DNA of 64,000 nt from Tetraselmis striata (GCA_006384855.1 VCJN01001228.1:1-64000); one strand, 5' to 3'. Numbered from the stretch's first letter, positions 11,201 through 23,100 are shown. Notes: generated from the sequence alone by a model not told the origin. Made by a program: numbers and translations.

Positions 11201-14200
11201 CGAAATTCAGACTACTCGGATACTCGTGACTATCCCGCGCTGGTGGTCGTATGCATAATCCATAATCTTCTGCCGCCAGTGCTACATTCATTGTATTTGC
11301 CGCAAGTAGTCGTTGTCATGATCACGCAATTTCACGGTCATTCATCTCTTGCAACGATTAATGACTACAGGTACAATTTTCGACCCGATATCACTTTATT
11401 GTACCCACAACGGAACGGTGACACGTATGCATACCCATACACAGAATTGCGGGCGTCGGCGTGGTAATAAGAACATTACTTATAAGAACGTGCCATGCCT
11501 GTTTGCCATTGAATAGGCCCGCTCAGTGACAAGAAGAACTTTAAGAACCTGCCGTGCCTCTATCGTCCATCACTACCGCCCGCACGCGGAGCGGTTGTCC
11601 GTGGCAGCGCACTACTATTATATACTGCTCGCTACTGGTACGACGCTTCTCGTCCGCTTATTTCTCCGCTGTTAAGACTTCTCACTTTCTCTATCTCTCT
11701 CTATTCGCTGCGGCGGACTGTCGGTATCCAGCCTGTCGGTGCCGATCCAGCAGACGGCCTTTTGGCGGCCTTCGCGGCGGGCGATATTAGACCGTCACGG
11801 GTATGGGTACGGGTACGGGAAAATGTAACATAGAAATGTCCGAGGTTCTTACTAATACGGCATCCGTGAATCTCACACCTATAAGAACACTATGCTGGAA
11901 CCCCAATTCTGGGAATTAACATGCAGGTTCTCATAACCGCGCAAGCGCGGTATACATGCAAATATACATACACATTCAGAGGCGCATATACATGTACATA
12001 CACATATGCATATACATAGTATACATAAGCAGATACATATACATAAAAATACACATAGCGCCGGTATGTCCCGGTACATATAAATATATATGCACATAAA
12101 CACGCCCCCGGCGCATGCCCCAAGTAAAGCTGATTTTCTAGTTGGCGAGTATCTGTTCGGTGCTGCAAATGCAACCGGCATTCCGAGTATGACAGGGGAA
12201 GTACGATGCCCTGGTTTGTTTTGTTGTTTTCTTGCGATGTCAGTGTCTGCTTGCATGTCCTACTCCAAATCGGTTTGTAAAACACAACCGAGGGTATGAA
12301 GGTGGGTGCCCTGCCGAGTGCCCTGCCTGGGTAATGGGAAGGGGGGGAGACTGAGGGGCTGTTGCCCGTGTGTTGCGGCTGTCGGGCCATGTGCCTGTCC
12401 CGCATGTGTAACACGGTGGCCAAAGGTTGGGGGGTTTGTTTGAAAGTTGGCAAAATCTTACTCGCTTTCTTTTGTTGCCTTCTTTCTCCTCAGCATCAGC
12501 CCGTACCCGGCGTGGCATCTGCCGCCCTACAGTGTCACTTTCCATTGGTGATGCGGGAGCATCAATCCCCTCCGCATTGTAAGAACATGTTACATACACA
12601 TGTACATTATACTTTTGTAGTTGATTGTCCTTCAGTAAATGTAGCACATGCGTGGGCGTTACATGCATGTAGATGCATGTACACACACGCGCAGGGGCGC
12701 ATGAAGGGCTCGGCTGTAAAGCCCGGGGGCGGACATGCTCTATACGCACATGTCAGCGAACTCTCTCATTCTCCCAGACAGACATGTGTGACACCGCTGG
12801 ACTCTGAACATACTGTCTGCTCCCAATTCCGATGCATACCCCCGGGGAGGGAGTTCACCGTCTTATTTGGATGGCGATTACGGACCGCTGACGTGCTGCA
12901 CCAGCGGGTGTGGACTGCCCCTATGCCCACCACGCGCCCTGCCTCTGCATGCAAGAAGGGGGGGGGGGGGGGGGGGGGGGCACCACCACCCGCACTCACC
13001 TTGTGACACCTCCCCCGTCACCCAGTTCTCTTGCTGCATGCGGAAGCCGCGCGACTGCACCAGCCCGTACGCGTGCCGGAACGCCTCAAACGTGCGCTGC
13101 GTGGGCGGCCAGAGGTCGCCACCGCCTGCCAGCAGCGGCGACACGTCCTCCTCAAAGATGCCCTGTAGCGCCACGTCCGCGGCGGCGATGCTGGTGCCTG
13201 CGGGCCAGCCACGCAGCATGGGGCGGTGACCGTTGGTGCAGTTGCTGTTGGTAGTGAGTAGGCAGAGAGCAGGCATCCCCTCCTGGGGGGGGGGGGGGGG
13301 GGGGGGGGTCGGATATTACTGCACCTGCCAGAGCTCTGCGTTCCGCCGCCGACCAGCTCGCCAGATTGCCGACCTCTTCCGGAAGCGTGGCTAGATACGG
13401 CTGCCGGGGCGCACTAGCTCCTGCTCGTGTGTGTGGAAGGGGGGGGGGGGGGGGGGGGGGGGCAACGGGGGGTGAGCGCGGGGCAGGGTGGGACATTGCA
13501 GCCCGGGTGCGGATTTGCAGATGCTGGCGGGGCTGGGTGTGTATCGCTCCACGGTGGTTGGCAAAGGGGGAGGGTCGATTAGGCTGGTGCACCAATCCCC
13601 CTGCTTAACAGCACACCCCCTCCCCTGACCGCTGTACTTTCCTGATGCTACAAATGCAGAACTTTGTCAGGGAAAGTGTGTTTAAGGTTCGGTATTTATC
13701 ACTTTTAAAGGACTACGACGATTATGCGTTGCTCCTAGCACATGCAGTCAACACTTCCAAAAGTTATGAAGAAGACTATTGAGCGCCTGCGAAACTGAAC
13801 ATGGCCGCTGTAGGCTGGGGGGAGGGGTGGACTAGGGCGCTGTGTAGCCGGCCGTTCACTGCCCGTAGATGCTGCGAGCCAGCGTCGTGCGGGGTGGAGA
13901 GGGCGCCTTCGGCAGCGGACCTTTGCCCGCCTCGTGCATAAGCAGCAGCGTGGTCGCCAGGAAGGGGTTTAACCCGGTGGCAGCGGCCCGCAGGTACGAG
14001 CCCGCCGCGATTAAGTCGCCCTCGGTGTCGGGAATGAACGACGAGGCGCCGGTAGTGCAGGGGTCGCTTCCAGGCGGGGGCATGAATATGCACAGCCGCT
14101 GCGGGATGACGCACAGCTGCTGGCCAGCGCGGATTGCTGAAACGGCCCGCACGCCGCGCTCGCCGCCGCCCTGCTCGGCCATCAGCGACACTGCGGGGGA

Positions 14201-14266
14201 CACATATCCGCCTGCCGCCTGCACCCAGCCGCGCAGCGCCGCCTCCACACCACCAGCGTCTCCCAT
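7675..14266 (-). CDS. SET-domain protein methyltransferase (Rubisco LSMT / SETD6 class), 8 exons
   Basis: Predicted to transfer methyl groups from S-adenosylmethionine to lysine; the substrate is unknown. Exons (minus): 14266-13860, 13244-13000, 10943-10767, 10503-10352, 10226-9972, 9749-9565, 8663-8528, 7773-7675. Phases agree at every join, giving about 551 residues. The SET start ([17 protein letters not shown], residues 35-51) is in exon 1. The cofactor motif DMLNHS (228-233) is in exon 3, and GEELLLSYG with the catalytic-type Tyr284 spans exons 3-4. Exons 5-7 resemble the helical Rubisco-LSMT substrate-binding region, and exon 8 is a short Asp/Glu/Ser-rich tail ending in TGA. Intron 6 appears to be GC-AG (CAG|GCAAGG). 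Intron 2 is about 2 kb. G/C runs sit near the exon 2 borders. Exons 1-6 are firm; exons 7-8 rest on phase and splice consensus. Confidence 0.82.
8060..8270. repeat. TA/CA-rich microsatellite in the last intron of the SET gene
   Basis: About 210 bases built of TATATACA, TACGTATACA and GTGTGTAT words. It lies in intron 7 of the SET-domain gene, and the 60-90-residue open frames over it are repeat artefacts. Confidence 0.9.
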
Positions 14267-15696
14267 CAAGCAATACGGCCGGAGAACAGATTTCTTTACG
14301 GGACACGAGATGATGATGCACGAGGTGCGAGAGCGGGTGGGTTGGGAAGGGCAGGCCAGAGCCGCAACTGATGCACATGCTGGAGCTGTTGATATGTCAG
14401 GATATATCGCGACGCTATCTATCCCTAGGTGGACAGGATCACGCCAGGGATACGCACTGGCAGCCGGGACGATATTTCTGCCGGCATGCAGAAATTATTC
14501 ATAGCGGCTAATAATCCTCAATCCTTTCATCACTACGCGTAGTCGCTACTATACCTATATACAGGTAATAAAACCGGTACCCTGTACGCGTATGCTGATG
14601 ATGCCGCCGCCGCGTGCTGTTGATTTATCTGTATTTGGTTTCGGAGCACATACATAATAGATGAAACGACCCACACAATAGACCCCATGGTCGATATCAT
14701 GGTGCGTCGCCTACATACGCCCCGCCTGGGCGGCCCGGCGCGTGCGCGGCGACAGGAACCTAGACGACACAGACACACACAGACATACACAGAAACAAAC
14801 ACAACCACAAAGACACACACCCTTTCCACATATAACTATGTACCAGGTGCTATTTTTCAGGGTTTATCGACATTTCCTAAAACACATTCGATAGCGCGTT
14901 AAATAAGGATTCAGATGATTATATAGTATGAGATATACGTGTACGTCATATGTTGATGCTGCCGCGTGTAGGGATGTAGCGCGAGTACTGATAACACACA
15001 TAGTGATCATATTCGGACCGCCTATACCGTGCACCGCCATATCACCCTATTCTCATAGCCCCCATCATGTGCGTACGCAGCCAACCTGTGCCTATTGCTG
15101 CATGACAACCACTAGGACGGCCATCAGGTCATCCGCCATCACATGTCCATGGAGGCAGAAATGCCATGCAATGCTTTGATGCTGGCGGTTACTCCTTGTT
15201 CGGCACATGTATGTATGGTGGGATTTAAATCCGCAGATAGGCTCTCGATAAGTGCCCAATGGATACAATAAGAATAAAATATAAAGTGGGACAATAGGTA
15301 TTGTTGTACGGGTACAGACTTGCCAACAATGGTAGGTAACGCTTTCTATATAAGAGCGCAAAATCAGAAGAAACGAAGTGCTGACACACCGATTCTGGGA
15401 GCACACACAGGTGGTCTTCACGTCGCGGCGGCATCCGTACAGCCATCACGCCGTTCACTACCCGTGTGACATCCATCGCGCCATGCCACCCATATCGAGA
15501 TCCGCAGCGGCTTCATCTGCTGCGACATCATTGTCGGCGTTAACACATTCACCCATGGTCATCATGTTGACTCAGAGTGTGCATACAGACGTGCTTATCC
15601 AGGATCCTGCACAATCTTTGTTCGCCAGATATCATGCATCCTGGATATGCAGTTCTACTCCCTCCAGTTCTGCTCCCCCCCCCCCCCCCCCCCCAA

Positions 15697-15781
<85 letters not shown>

Positions 15782-16362
15782 ACTCACACACACACTCGCA
15801 CACACTCACTTGGTAAGGGATTGAGGAGAGGTCTTCAATGGTGATGGTGACTGGACCGTTTCTGCTAATAAGCGGGAAGGAATAACACAGTTTCGTGACG
15901 TGATGATGAAATGATATTCCTTCCCACACGGAGCAGAGGATGTATCTGAAGGAGTCGCAGTGTACCGCTGCACTTCCAGGGGATACTACATGTTGTCTGC
16001 ATATGAATGATTTATTTCTGTGTAGGATGGGACACTGCCGGCAAGCCTGAGAAGGTGCAGAAAGGGGGTGCTGGTGGTTTGTGCGTGCCAACCAGCTGCA
16101 GACAACAAGAGTTGGGAACGCGGCGTTGGACCCAGGCATGTCCTCGCAGCCGTCCTCATCCTTCTCCGCAGGTAAGGCGGCCAGGGTGGTCACAGTAGCG
16201 CCACGCCCTGTGAGGCCACTCCGTGCACACTAGCGCTGAGAATGCCTTACCCTGTGCTGCTATGGCGGCGCAGAGCCTAGTGTGCCGCGGCTGCTGGGAC
16301 TGTGGTTTGGACAACTGTCGAAGGGGGAAGCGATAAGGACTTGATGTTTCAAAGGAAGCATA
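14267..16362. other. Upstream region of the SET gene and spacer to PRA1
   Basis: Should hold the promoter of the SET-domain gene (leftward) but I can point to no clear TATA box. On the minus strand 15967-15810 could be an exon: it starts after a GTGCAG acceptor and ends CAA|GTGAGT, but no family or neighbouring exon supports it. Contains the C20 plus AC repeat at 15675-15815. Confidence 0.4.
15675..15815. repeat. C20 run followed by a long (AC)n microsatellite
   Basis: A run of 20 C (15675-15694), a short CGCG link, then roughly 35-45 CA units with a few TCA interruptions near the right end. The His-Thr and Cys-Val open frames across it are artefacts of the repeat. Confidence 0.95.
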
Positions 16363-16367
16363 TTACA
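16363..16367 (-). terminator. TGTAA poly-A signal for the PRA1 gene
   Basis: TTACA on the plus strand reads TGTAA on the coding strand, about 95 bases after the PRA1 stop codon. TGTAA is the usual polyadenylation signal in chlorophycean algae. Confidence 0.6.
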
Positions 16368-16461
16368 CGGGCGTCGATGCTAGTTGCACATGTTGGGTGA
16401 CAGGCGACTAGGTGTCTGGGCTGTCACGTGGGGTTGAGAGAGGGGAAGGGTAGAGGATGGC

Positions 16462-17222
16462 TTAGGCGCTTGCGGTGACCTGCGCCATCGCGTTCTGCAG
16501 GCTGACGGCGGTGCTCTGTGGCAGGAAGCTAGAGGACTCGACATCGTCTAGGAAGAGCTCATCCGGCGCGCGGAACGCGCCATGCGCGGCGATGATGGCG
16601 CTGCTGACCACCAGCGCGTATATTAGCTCGCTACCGACGCTGGTCAGGAAAAAGACGACCAGCACAGACACGCCGACGCATGCCAGCAGCTGCTCTCTCG
16701 CCGACAGCGTGCGCCCGCTAACCGTAAGCGGCTCCTTGCGCACAATGTACAGGTAAAACCACATTGTGGCCAGCGCCGCGAGCCACACCAGGGACCCGGG
16801 GTGGCTGATAAAGGTGAGGGCGGTCACGAGGAAGGATAGCGTGAGGTAGTTGAACTTGAAATAAGCCACATTCTTGCGCAGCCGGCCCAGTGCCTCGCTC
16901 ACGCTCTCCGGCTTGGACAGTGCCTCGCGGTCCACCATCTCACTCCAGGGCTTCATCTGCGGGGCCACGCAAGCCGGGGTAAGATGCGATCGTCCCTCGC
17001 TGCAGGGCACGGTGGGCGGGCGGGCGATTCCCTTGCGCGTACCTGCGAAACGACGTGCGCCCCAAGGTCCTTAGCGCGCCCTGCCAGGGCCGACAGCTTG
17101 CCGCGCGCGCCTGACGCCGCTTCAACCTCGCCACCATCCGCTGCAGCGGGCGTTGAGATGGGGATCCCAATCACTGGGGCCGCCGCGTCCATCTTGCCCT
17201 CCACGCTGCTGGTCTCAGCCAT
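16462..17222 (-). CDS. PRA1 (prenylated Rab acceptor) family membrane protein, 2 exons
   Basis: PRA1 proteins sit in Golgi/ER membranes and act in vesicle traffic with prenylated Rab GTPases. Exon 1 is 17222-17043 (60 codons, ends CAG|GTACGC). Exon 2 is 16956-16462, after the acceptor CCCCGCAG. Both joins are phase 0, giving 224 residues. Exon 1 encodes an Ala/Gly-rich, probably disordered N-terminus. Exon 2 opens with the family signature (KPWSEMVDREALSKPESV), continues with RLRKNVAYFKFNYLTL, then two pairs of hydrophobic helices separated by IVRKEPLTVSGRTLS, and ends with HGAFRAPDELFLDD. That order and the length are typical of plant and algal PRA1. The start is the first ATG of the exon. 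A TGTAA signal follows the stop. Confidence 0.93.
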
Positions 17223-17685
17223 GGCCGTGGTTCTGCTCACGCTAGCTGCACAGTGGATTGACCTGCTGGATTAGTAGCGCAACCGACCAGTGATGATCCG
17301 AAATATAAACGGATTACTTACGCAATCATGCGAGTTAAACAGATTCGTCCGGTCATACTACTGCCGAGGGTGATTGCCGGGCGGGGGCGGCCAGGGCGCC
17401 CTACCCGGCCAAGCGAGGGAAGAGCTGGTGAAATCTGCTGATTGACGGACTCCACCAGCGCGCCCGTAAGGCGTAGGGCTACGGACAGGCGGCGGGAGCG
17501 AGGGCGAAACAAGCAAAGTACCTGTGGAGCTGCTGCAGTGGCGCGGACAAAAGGTCGCTGACTAGCTAGCGGCGTGTGCTGCGTGGAACAGACGCCGGTT
17601 GACGGGTTTGGTCACACGGCGGGTAGCGACGTCGGGCGCGCGAAGGCACCGCGGGCGAAGAGATCAGCACCTCCTCGGTTCGTTC
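17223..17685. other. PRA1 upstream region
   Basis: Lies between the PRA1 start codon and the first recombinase element and probably holds the PRA1 promoter and 5' UTR. No TATA box or other motif is convincing. Confidence 0.4.
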
Positions 17686-17802
17686 ATTTCAAAGTTGAGT
17701 CTGGTTTTGCCAAAAAGGTCGCGCAGGATGTTTTACACGGTCAAGAGCCGAAATTGGCAGGATGGTTTAGCGAAAGCGTGGAGGGAAAACGGAGTCAGGG
17801 GG

Positions 17803-17992
17803 GCGCTGCGTGGAACGCAGCGAAAACTGGAAGCTGGCAGGCTCAGCTGTTCTGGCTGTTTTTATGTCTACTCGTGCTGCAGCACCCAAAAAGGGCGCAA
17901 CAACAGATGCCTAGTTCCCGTACCACTGAGCAGCACTTGTAGCTAAAAAGCGGTTAGGTCAAGGAGGGAAACCCCATAAACTAGTTTAGATC
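17803..17992 (-). repeat. A2 repeat of YR element copy 1
   Basis: About 190 bases, near-identical to 20710-20893 (A1): both run from CGCTGCGTGGAACGCA through TTTATGTCTACTCGTGCTGCA, CCTAGTTCCCGTACCACTG and AAGCGGTTAGGTCAAGG to CTAGTTTAGATC. It is followed directly by B1 (TTTCAAAGTTGAGTCTAGTT, 17995-18014), whose second copy (TTTCAAAGTTGAGTCTGGTT) is at 17687-17706. Confidence 0.9.
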
Positions 17993-18072
17993 ATTTCAAA
18001 GTTGAGTCTAGTTTTGCCAGTCTTGAGCGAACGGAGAGAGCGGTGGATTGACGGAGAAGAGGTAGCGCCAAG

Positions 18073-19582
18073 TCATGAAGGAGGCACTGGGAAGGCCACC
18101 GCTGCGGAGTCCTGTTGGACTTGGAAGTGGCGGAGGGGGGCGATGTGTCCAAAGAAGAACCACGCGCCAGGGGAAGGAAGAACGTTGGGGTCGATGTAGT
18201 CCAGAACGACGTAGAAGTTAGTGGCCCAACCGCCTTGGTAGCGAATGTGGGACAATGGCACTCCGATGGCGTTTGCCGCAGAAGCTGCGCCCTTGCGAAG
18301 ACTGTGGGAAGTCCAGGAAGTGCCAGCAAGGGGGGCAGCGTTGACTAGACTGATGGCTGCAGACAGCCAGTCTGACATTGTAGCCGCAGTCCAAGGTTTT
18401 GACTGCTCGGCCGCAGTGACAGCCCAGAAGTTTGATGTAGCCAAGCCAACAGTAACCAGGGGGACAGATTGGACGTTGTCGATGAAGTGGTGCAAGAGAC
18501 GTGCCACTCGAGGGTGCTCGGACACCGGAAGGAGAAGTACACGCAGGTCGTCGGGTCCCCGTCGGCCAGCGCGACCCTTCTCGCGGTACACTTGCAGGGT
18601 GATGTTGTAGTCGTCGACATGCACGTCTCGCACTCGACAGGAGACGCCAGTAAGGCCTATGGCAAAGAACATAAAGTTGACAACCGAGGCCAGGAGGGCC
18701 CGGAAGTTGTGGTGGTACTCTGGGAAGGGAGCAGACACAATCAGCTCGGCCTTTGTGACGAAGCGGTAAGCCACATCCGCAGGCAGAGGGACACGCAAAG
18801 GGGCAGCGTCCAGTCGGCGCTAACGCAGCATCGATCAGCCCACGCCTTGCTGAAGTTAAGTGCAGGCTGTCCTTGGCGATTGGGTCGAGGTTGTGCAGCT
18901 CGAAGAACGTGTTGATCGCTGACAGGTAAGGTTGCAGTGACTTAGCGGCGATGTGCCCTCGCTCGCCGATCCGGGCAACGTACCGAACGACAGTCGCAGT
19001 AGTCGCCTCCAGCGGGCTGATGTTCTCGGAGTCGTGGCAGAACTCCGCGAACTGAGACAGCCGGCCGGCATAGCTCTTGAGTGTCTGAGCGCTGAGGGAG
19101 CTGGAGAGTAGGTCGAGCGTCCGCTGCCCCAGCTCGTCTGAGCCGAACGCGTCCTGCAGCCGAGCTCGCAATGAAGCAGCCCAGGGAGCGACAGCTTCGG
19201 GCTCGTCAATTACGTAAGTGCGTCGTTTTACTGACAGAGTTCCACCGGTGCGACTACTGTTCGCAAAGTACTCGGCAGCAGCAGTTAGGTTCCCGGCGGT
19301 TGGCCGGTAGTTGCTGGACGGGTTCGCAGCAGCATCGGTACGGGTTTGCGGGGCTAGGTTCAGGTAAGAGGGCCGCCCCGCGCGCCCTTCGCGCTCGTAG
19401 CGCCTGTCTCGCGCGTAACGTAACCGCGTGAAACTTTGTCGTTGCGAACCAGTTGTAACACGTAGTGTAACAACCGACGGACGCAGTGGTGGAATGGTAC
19501 GGGAGGCGGTTAGTTGAGCCGCCATGTGCAGGTGTGCGGATGGTTGAGCCGCACTCGGCTGTAGCTGTGAGAAGCGCCGCAC
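18073..19582 (-). pseudogene. Tyrosine recombinase, one frame break (copy 1)
   Basis: About 500 residues over two frames that switch near 18815-18830. The first frame (19582 to about 18830) holds an SAM-like N-terminal core (AQTLKSYAGRLSQFAEFCHD; LQPYLSAINTFFELHNLD). The second (18798-18073) holds the catalytic domain. Visible residues are an Arg in SCRVRDVHVDD, a basic YREKGRAGRRG loop, H-x-x-R in TSHSLRKGAAS (His about 18306), a Trp in YQGGW, and the nucleophile Tyr in VVLDYID (about 18198). The set R-K-HxxR-W-Y is complete. In copy 3 this junction reads in one frame, so the break is local decay. The N-terminal start is uncertain: MAAQ, 19 codons downstream, is better conserved among copies. 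Confidence 0.85.
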
Positions 19583-19739
19583 CGAGGAGGGTCTAAAGGA
19601 AGTCTGTAAAGTGGGGGGGGTCAGGCCCTAACACGGGGCGCTCATCTCCCCGTTGAGCTGCAAGGGTGCGTCTTGCGGCGGTCACCGAAAGGTGGCCTCG
19701 CAAAGCTCCAGCAGCTCCGACGAAAGGCGCCCCACACCG

Positions 19740-20594
19740 TCACTCGTGCTCACCTTCGCGGCCACGCCCACGTCCACCGCCACGTCCTCGTCCACGCCCG
19801 CGACCGGCAGCTGCAGCCACCACTCGAGCAGTAGCGGTTGCTTTCGCGCTGCTGGCAACGGTCGCCTCGAAGACACGGCGCTCGCAGTCCCGCATGAGGT
19901 CCCCAAAGATCGCGGAACCCAGATGCTCCGAAGCAGGCTGAAAATGTTGGGCTCGTAGCACATCCAGAACACCTTGGTCACCGTGCACACGCTTGATCTC
20001 GTTTAGCCTCCGCAGGAAGGCCAAACGAAACCGAAACGCCTTGTCGATGGCCTCGGCGTGGTTCCGAGGTCTCGCGAGGTATGGGGTGAAGTCCTGGTTG
20101 GTGGCAAGGACGTAGGGCAGTAGCTCGTCGAGAGCCACGAAAAGTGCGGCCATGTGGGCCCCGAAACACGACATCCACAAATACTCCTCCTGGGCCGGCA
20201 GACGCCGGTCATCCTGCTTGAGGTACTCGTTCGTTAGGTCGGTGCTCAAGGGAAAGAGTCCAGGCACTCGGCTGACCGGTCGAACGGCCTCATAACCAGA
20301 CTCTGCTCTCTGCAGTAATTCTGGCACCGCGAGGTAGTCATCCTCGGCACTCACGGATTTTGCTCCGACACGGCCGCTATGGGCTATCTCTATCAAGTCG
20401 GGGCGCTCTGCGGCTCCCCCGCTGCATGTCGGCTGTCCCGCGATGCGCTGCCCAGAGCGAGAGCCATGTGCCCCTTCTCCATCAACAACACGCTCACGAG
20501 CCGTCAATTGAGCTACAGCCGTAGCCAATGCACGCACATCTGCTTGCAACGACTTTAGCGTCGGCTCAGCGACGGGTTCTTCTCCATCTGACAT
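19740..20594 (-). CDS. Gag-like protein of the YR element (copy 1)
   Basis: An uninterrupted 284-residue frame. The ATG at 20594 (MSDGEEPVAEPT) is chosen because it is conserved in the other two copies. Around residues 15-35 is a predicted short coiled coil (LKSLQADVRALATAVAQL). The centre carries conserved blocks PVSRVPGLFPLSTDL and HAEAIDKAFRFRLAFLRRL. The C-terminus is an Arg-Gly-rich tail (GRGRGRGRGG...) that could bind nucleic acid. I do not recognise a named Pfam family. Its position before a recombinase, the absence of enzyme motifs and the basic tail argue for a nucleocapsid-type role by inference. A related core motif is found in the lone frame at 58258-59100. Confidence 0.75.
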   Translation of the reverse strand: MSDGEEPVAEPTLKSLQADVRALATAVAQLTARERVVDGEGAHGSRSGQRIAGQPTCSGGAAERPDLIEIAHSGRVGAKSVSAEDDYLAVPELLQRAESGYEAVRPVSRVPGLFPLSTDLTNEYLKQDDRRLPAQEEYLWMSCFGAHMAALFVALDELLPYVLATNQDFTPYLARPRNHAEAIDKAFRFRLAFLRRLNEIKRVHGDQGVLDVLRAQHFQPASEHLGSAIFGDLMRDCERRVFEATVASSAKATATARVVAAAAGRGRGRGRGGGRGRGREGEHE

Positions 20595-20709
20595 AGTAAC
20601 GCACGGACGTACGGACGAGAATATCACACTCGGATGGCGAGCCGGGTGTGGTCTTGAACAACCTGGGGTGACCTTGCTCGCAACTGGCTACGAGACAGTT
20701 TTTACATCG

Positions 20710-20893
20710 CTGCGTGGAACGCAACGAAAACTGGAAGCTGGCAGGCTCAGCTGTTCTGGCTGTTTTTATGTCTACTCGTGCTGCACCAAAAAAGGGCGCA
20801 ACAACAGATGCCTAGTTCCCGTACCACTGAGCAGCACTTGTAGCTAAAAAGCGGTTAGGTCAAGGAGGGAAACCCCATAAACTAGTTTAGATC
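20710..20893 (-). repeat. A1 repeat of YR element copy 1
   Basis: About 184 bases upstream of the gag ORF, matching the A2 repeat at 17803-17992 with only a few differences. It marks the 5' end of the element. Direct and not inverted orientation is what separates this layout from DIRS-type ends. Confidence 0.9.
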
Positions 20894-21319
20894 ATATCCA
20901 GCAGGTGAGGGCGCGGTTGCATTTCGTACCGGTACCGGTACGGTACCAGTGCGAGTGTTGGGCGCGGGTTTCAAAGTTGAGTCTGGTGTTGCCAAAAAGG
21001 TCATGCAGGCTGTCTTACACGGACAAGAGCCGAAATTGGCAGGAAGGTTAAGTGAAAGAGTGGAGGGAAAACGGAGTCAGGGGTGGCGCTGCGTGTAACG
21101 CAGCGAAACTGGAAGATGGCAGGCTCAGCTGTTATGGCTGCTTTATGTCTACTCGTGCTGCACCCAAAAAGGGCGCAACGACAGGTGCCTAGTTCCCGTA
21201 CCACTGAGCAGCACTGTAGCCGAAAAGCGGTTAGGACAAGGGAGGAAACCCTATACACACGTTCAGAACATTTCAAAGCGTTGCGAGTGATGAGCGAACG
21301 GAGAGAGCGGTGGATTGAC

Positions 21320-23100
21320 GGAGAAGGGGTAGCGCCAGCTCATGAAAAGAACACCGGGAAGGCCACCGCTGCGGAGTCTTGTTAGACTTGGAAGTGGCGG
21401 AGGGGCGCGATGTGACCGAAGAAGAACCACGTGCGCCAGGCGAAGGAAGGACGTTGGGGTCGATGTGGTCCAGAACGACGTCGGAGTTAGTGCCCTAGCC
21501 GCCTTGGTAGCGAGTATGTGGGACAGTGGAGCTCCGATGGCGTTAGCGGCAGATGCGGCTCGCACATTGCGCGGTATCGCATGCATGCATGCATGCTTGG
21601 CTGCGGATCGGGGCGCCCTCTCATCGCGGAGCACTCGGTGCACCACCCGGGCTCACCAGCAGTCCCTGCTCGCAAGAGATTTCCTCGGGGTCCTGAGCTC
21701 GGTGGCCGCTCGAGAGCGCGCTCCCTTGCGAAGGCTGTGTGAGGTCCAAGAAGTGCCGGCGGGAGGGGCAGCACCGACAAGACGAGCGGTTGTAGAGAGC
21801 CAGTCCGACATTGTAGCGGCGGTCCAAGACTTGGACTGCTCGCTCGGGGTGACCGCATAGAAGTTTGTTTGAGCCAAGGCAACATGAACCAGGGGGGCAG
21901 ACTGTACGTGGTCGATGAAGTGGTGCAGAAGACGCGCAATGCGGGGGTGCTCCGACACTAGAAGGAGTAGTACGCGCAGGTCGTCGGGACCCCGTCGACC
22001 AGCGCGGCCTTTCTCGCGGTACACCTGCAGGGTAATGTTGTAATCGTCGACATGCACGTCCCGCACCCGGCAGGACACGCACCCGGCAACTCCTCTGGCA
22101 AAGAACATGAAGTTGACAACCGAGGCCACGAGGGCTCGGAAGTAGTACTCTGGTACTCTGGGATGGGAGCAGACACAATCAGCTCTACTGCATGCTCGAC
22201 GAAGATGTAAGCGACATCGGCAGGCAGGGGGACTCGCAAGGGGGCAGCCTACATGCGCCGTTGCCGTAGCATCAGGCCACGACGCAATGCAGTAAGGTGC
22301 ATGCTGTCCTTGGCGATTGGTTGAGGTTGTGGAGCTCAAAGAACGTGTTGATCGCGGACAGGTAGCTAGGGCTGCAACGACTCAGCCCCAATGTGCCCCC
22401 GCTCACCAACCCAAGCAACCTACCGGACGACGATAGCAGTGGTCGCCTCTAGCGGGCTAATGTTCTCGGAGTCGTGGCAGAACTCCGCGAACTGCGACAA
22501 TTTGCCGGCATAGCTCTTGAGTATCTGAGCGGTAGTGGGGGAGCCGGAGAGTAGATCGAGGGTCCGCTGCCCCAACTCGTCTGAGCCGAACGCGTAATGC
22601 AGCCGAAACCGGAGTAGTGAAGCAGCCCAGGGGGCGACAGCTTCGGGCTCGTCAATTACGTAAGTGCGGCGCTTGGCCGGCAGAGTAACACAAGGGAGGC
22701 TCATGTTAGCAAAGTGCTCGGTGGCAGCGGTAAGGTTATCGGCGGTTGGCCGGTAGTTGCTGGACGGCAATAGCACCAGTACGGGTTTGCGGGGCTGGGT
22801 TCGGGTAGGAGGGCCGCCCCGCGCGCCCTTCGCGCTCGTAGCACCTGTCACGTGCGTAACGTACACGACCGAAGCTTGGTTGTTGCGAACCGGTAGTAAC
22901 ACGCAGTGTGACAATAACCGACTCACGCAGCGATGAGATGGTGCGGGAGGCAGTTTGTTGAACCGTCATGCGCAGGTGTGCGGATGGTTGAGCCGCACTC
23001 GGCTGTAGCTGTAAGAAGCGCCGCACAAAGGAGGGTCTAAAGGAAGTCTGAAAGGCGGGGGGGGGGGGGGGGGGGGGTCCGGACACATGGCGCTCATTCC
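21320..23100 (-). pseudogene. Tyrosine recombinase remnant (copy 2), with insertion
   Basis: Aligns by eye with the copy 1 recombinase over its whole length but needs several frames. About 165 extra bases (roughly 21550-21715, including a GCATGC repeat) interrupt it directly after the HxxR box (TSWTSHSLRKGA), and the sequence resumes with SAANAIGAPLSHI. A G21 run (23057-23077) lies just upstream of the N-terminal part. Cannot encode an active enzyme. Confidence 0.8.

Larger units (their letters stand above)
17686..20893 (-). mobile_element. Tyrosine-recombinase element, copy 1 (gag + YR, split direct repeats)
   Basis: In coding orientation (right to left) the order is A1 repeat (20893-20710), gag-like ORF, recombinase ORF, B1 (18022-17993), A2 (17992-17803), about 85 bases of spacer, B2 (17719-17686). 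This A1-ORFs-B1-A2-B2 plan is the split-direct-repeat layout known from PAT/Ngaro-type YR retrotransposons. Only 157 bases separate gag from the recombinase and about 50 bases separate the recombinase from B1, so there is no place for reverse transcriptase or RNase H. This is the best-preserved of the three copies: gag is open and the recombinase has one frame break. Confidence 0.85.

Noticed and set aside
15690..15815. Open frames of poly His-Thr and poly Cys-Val
   Set aside because: They are translations of the (AC)n microsatellite in different frames.
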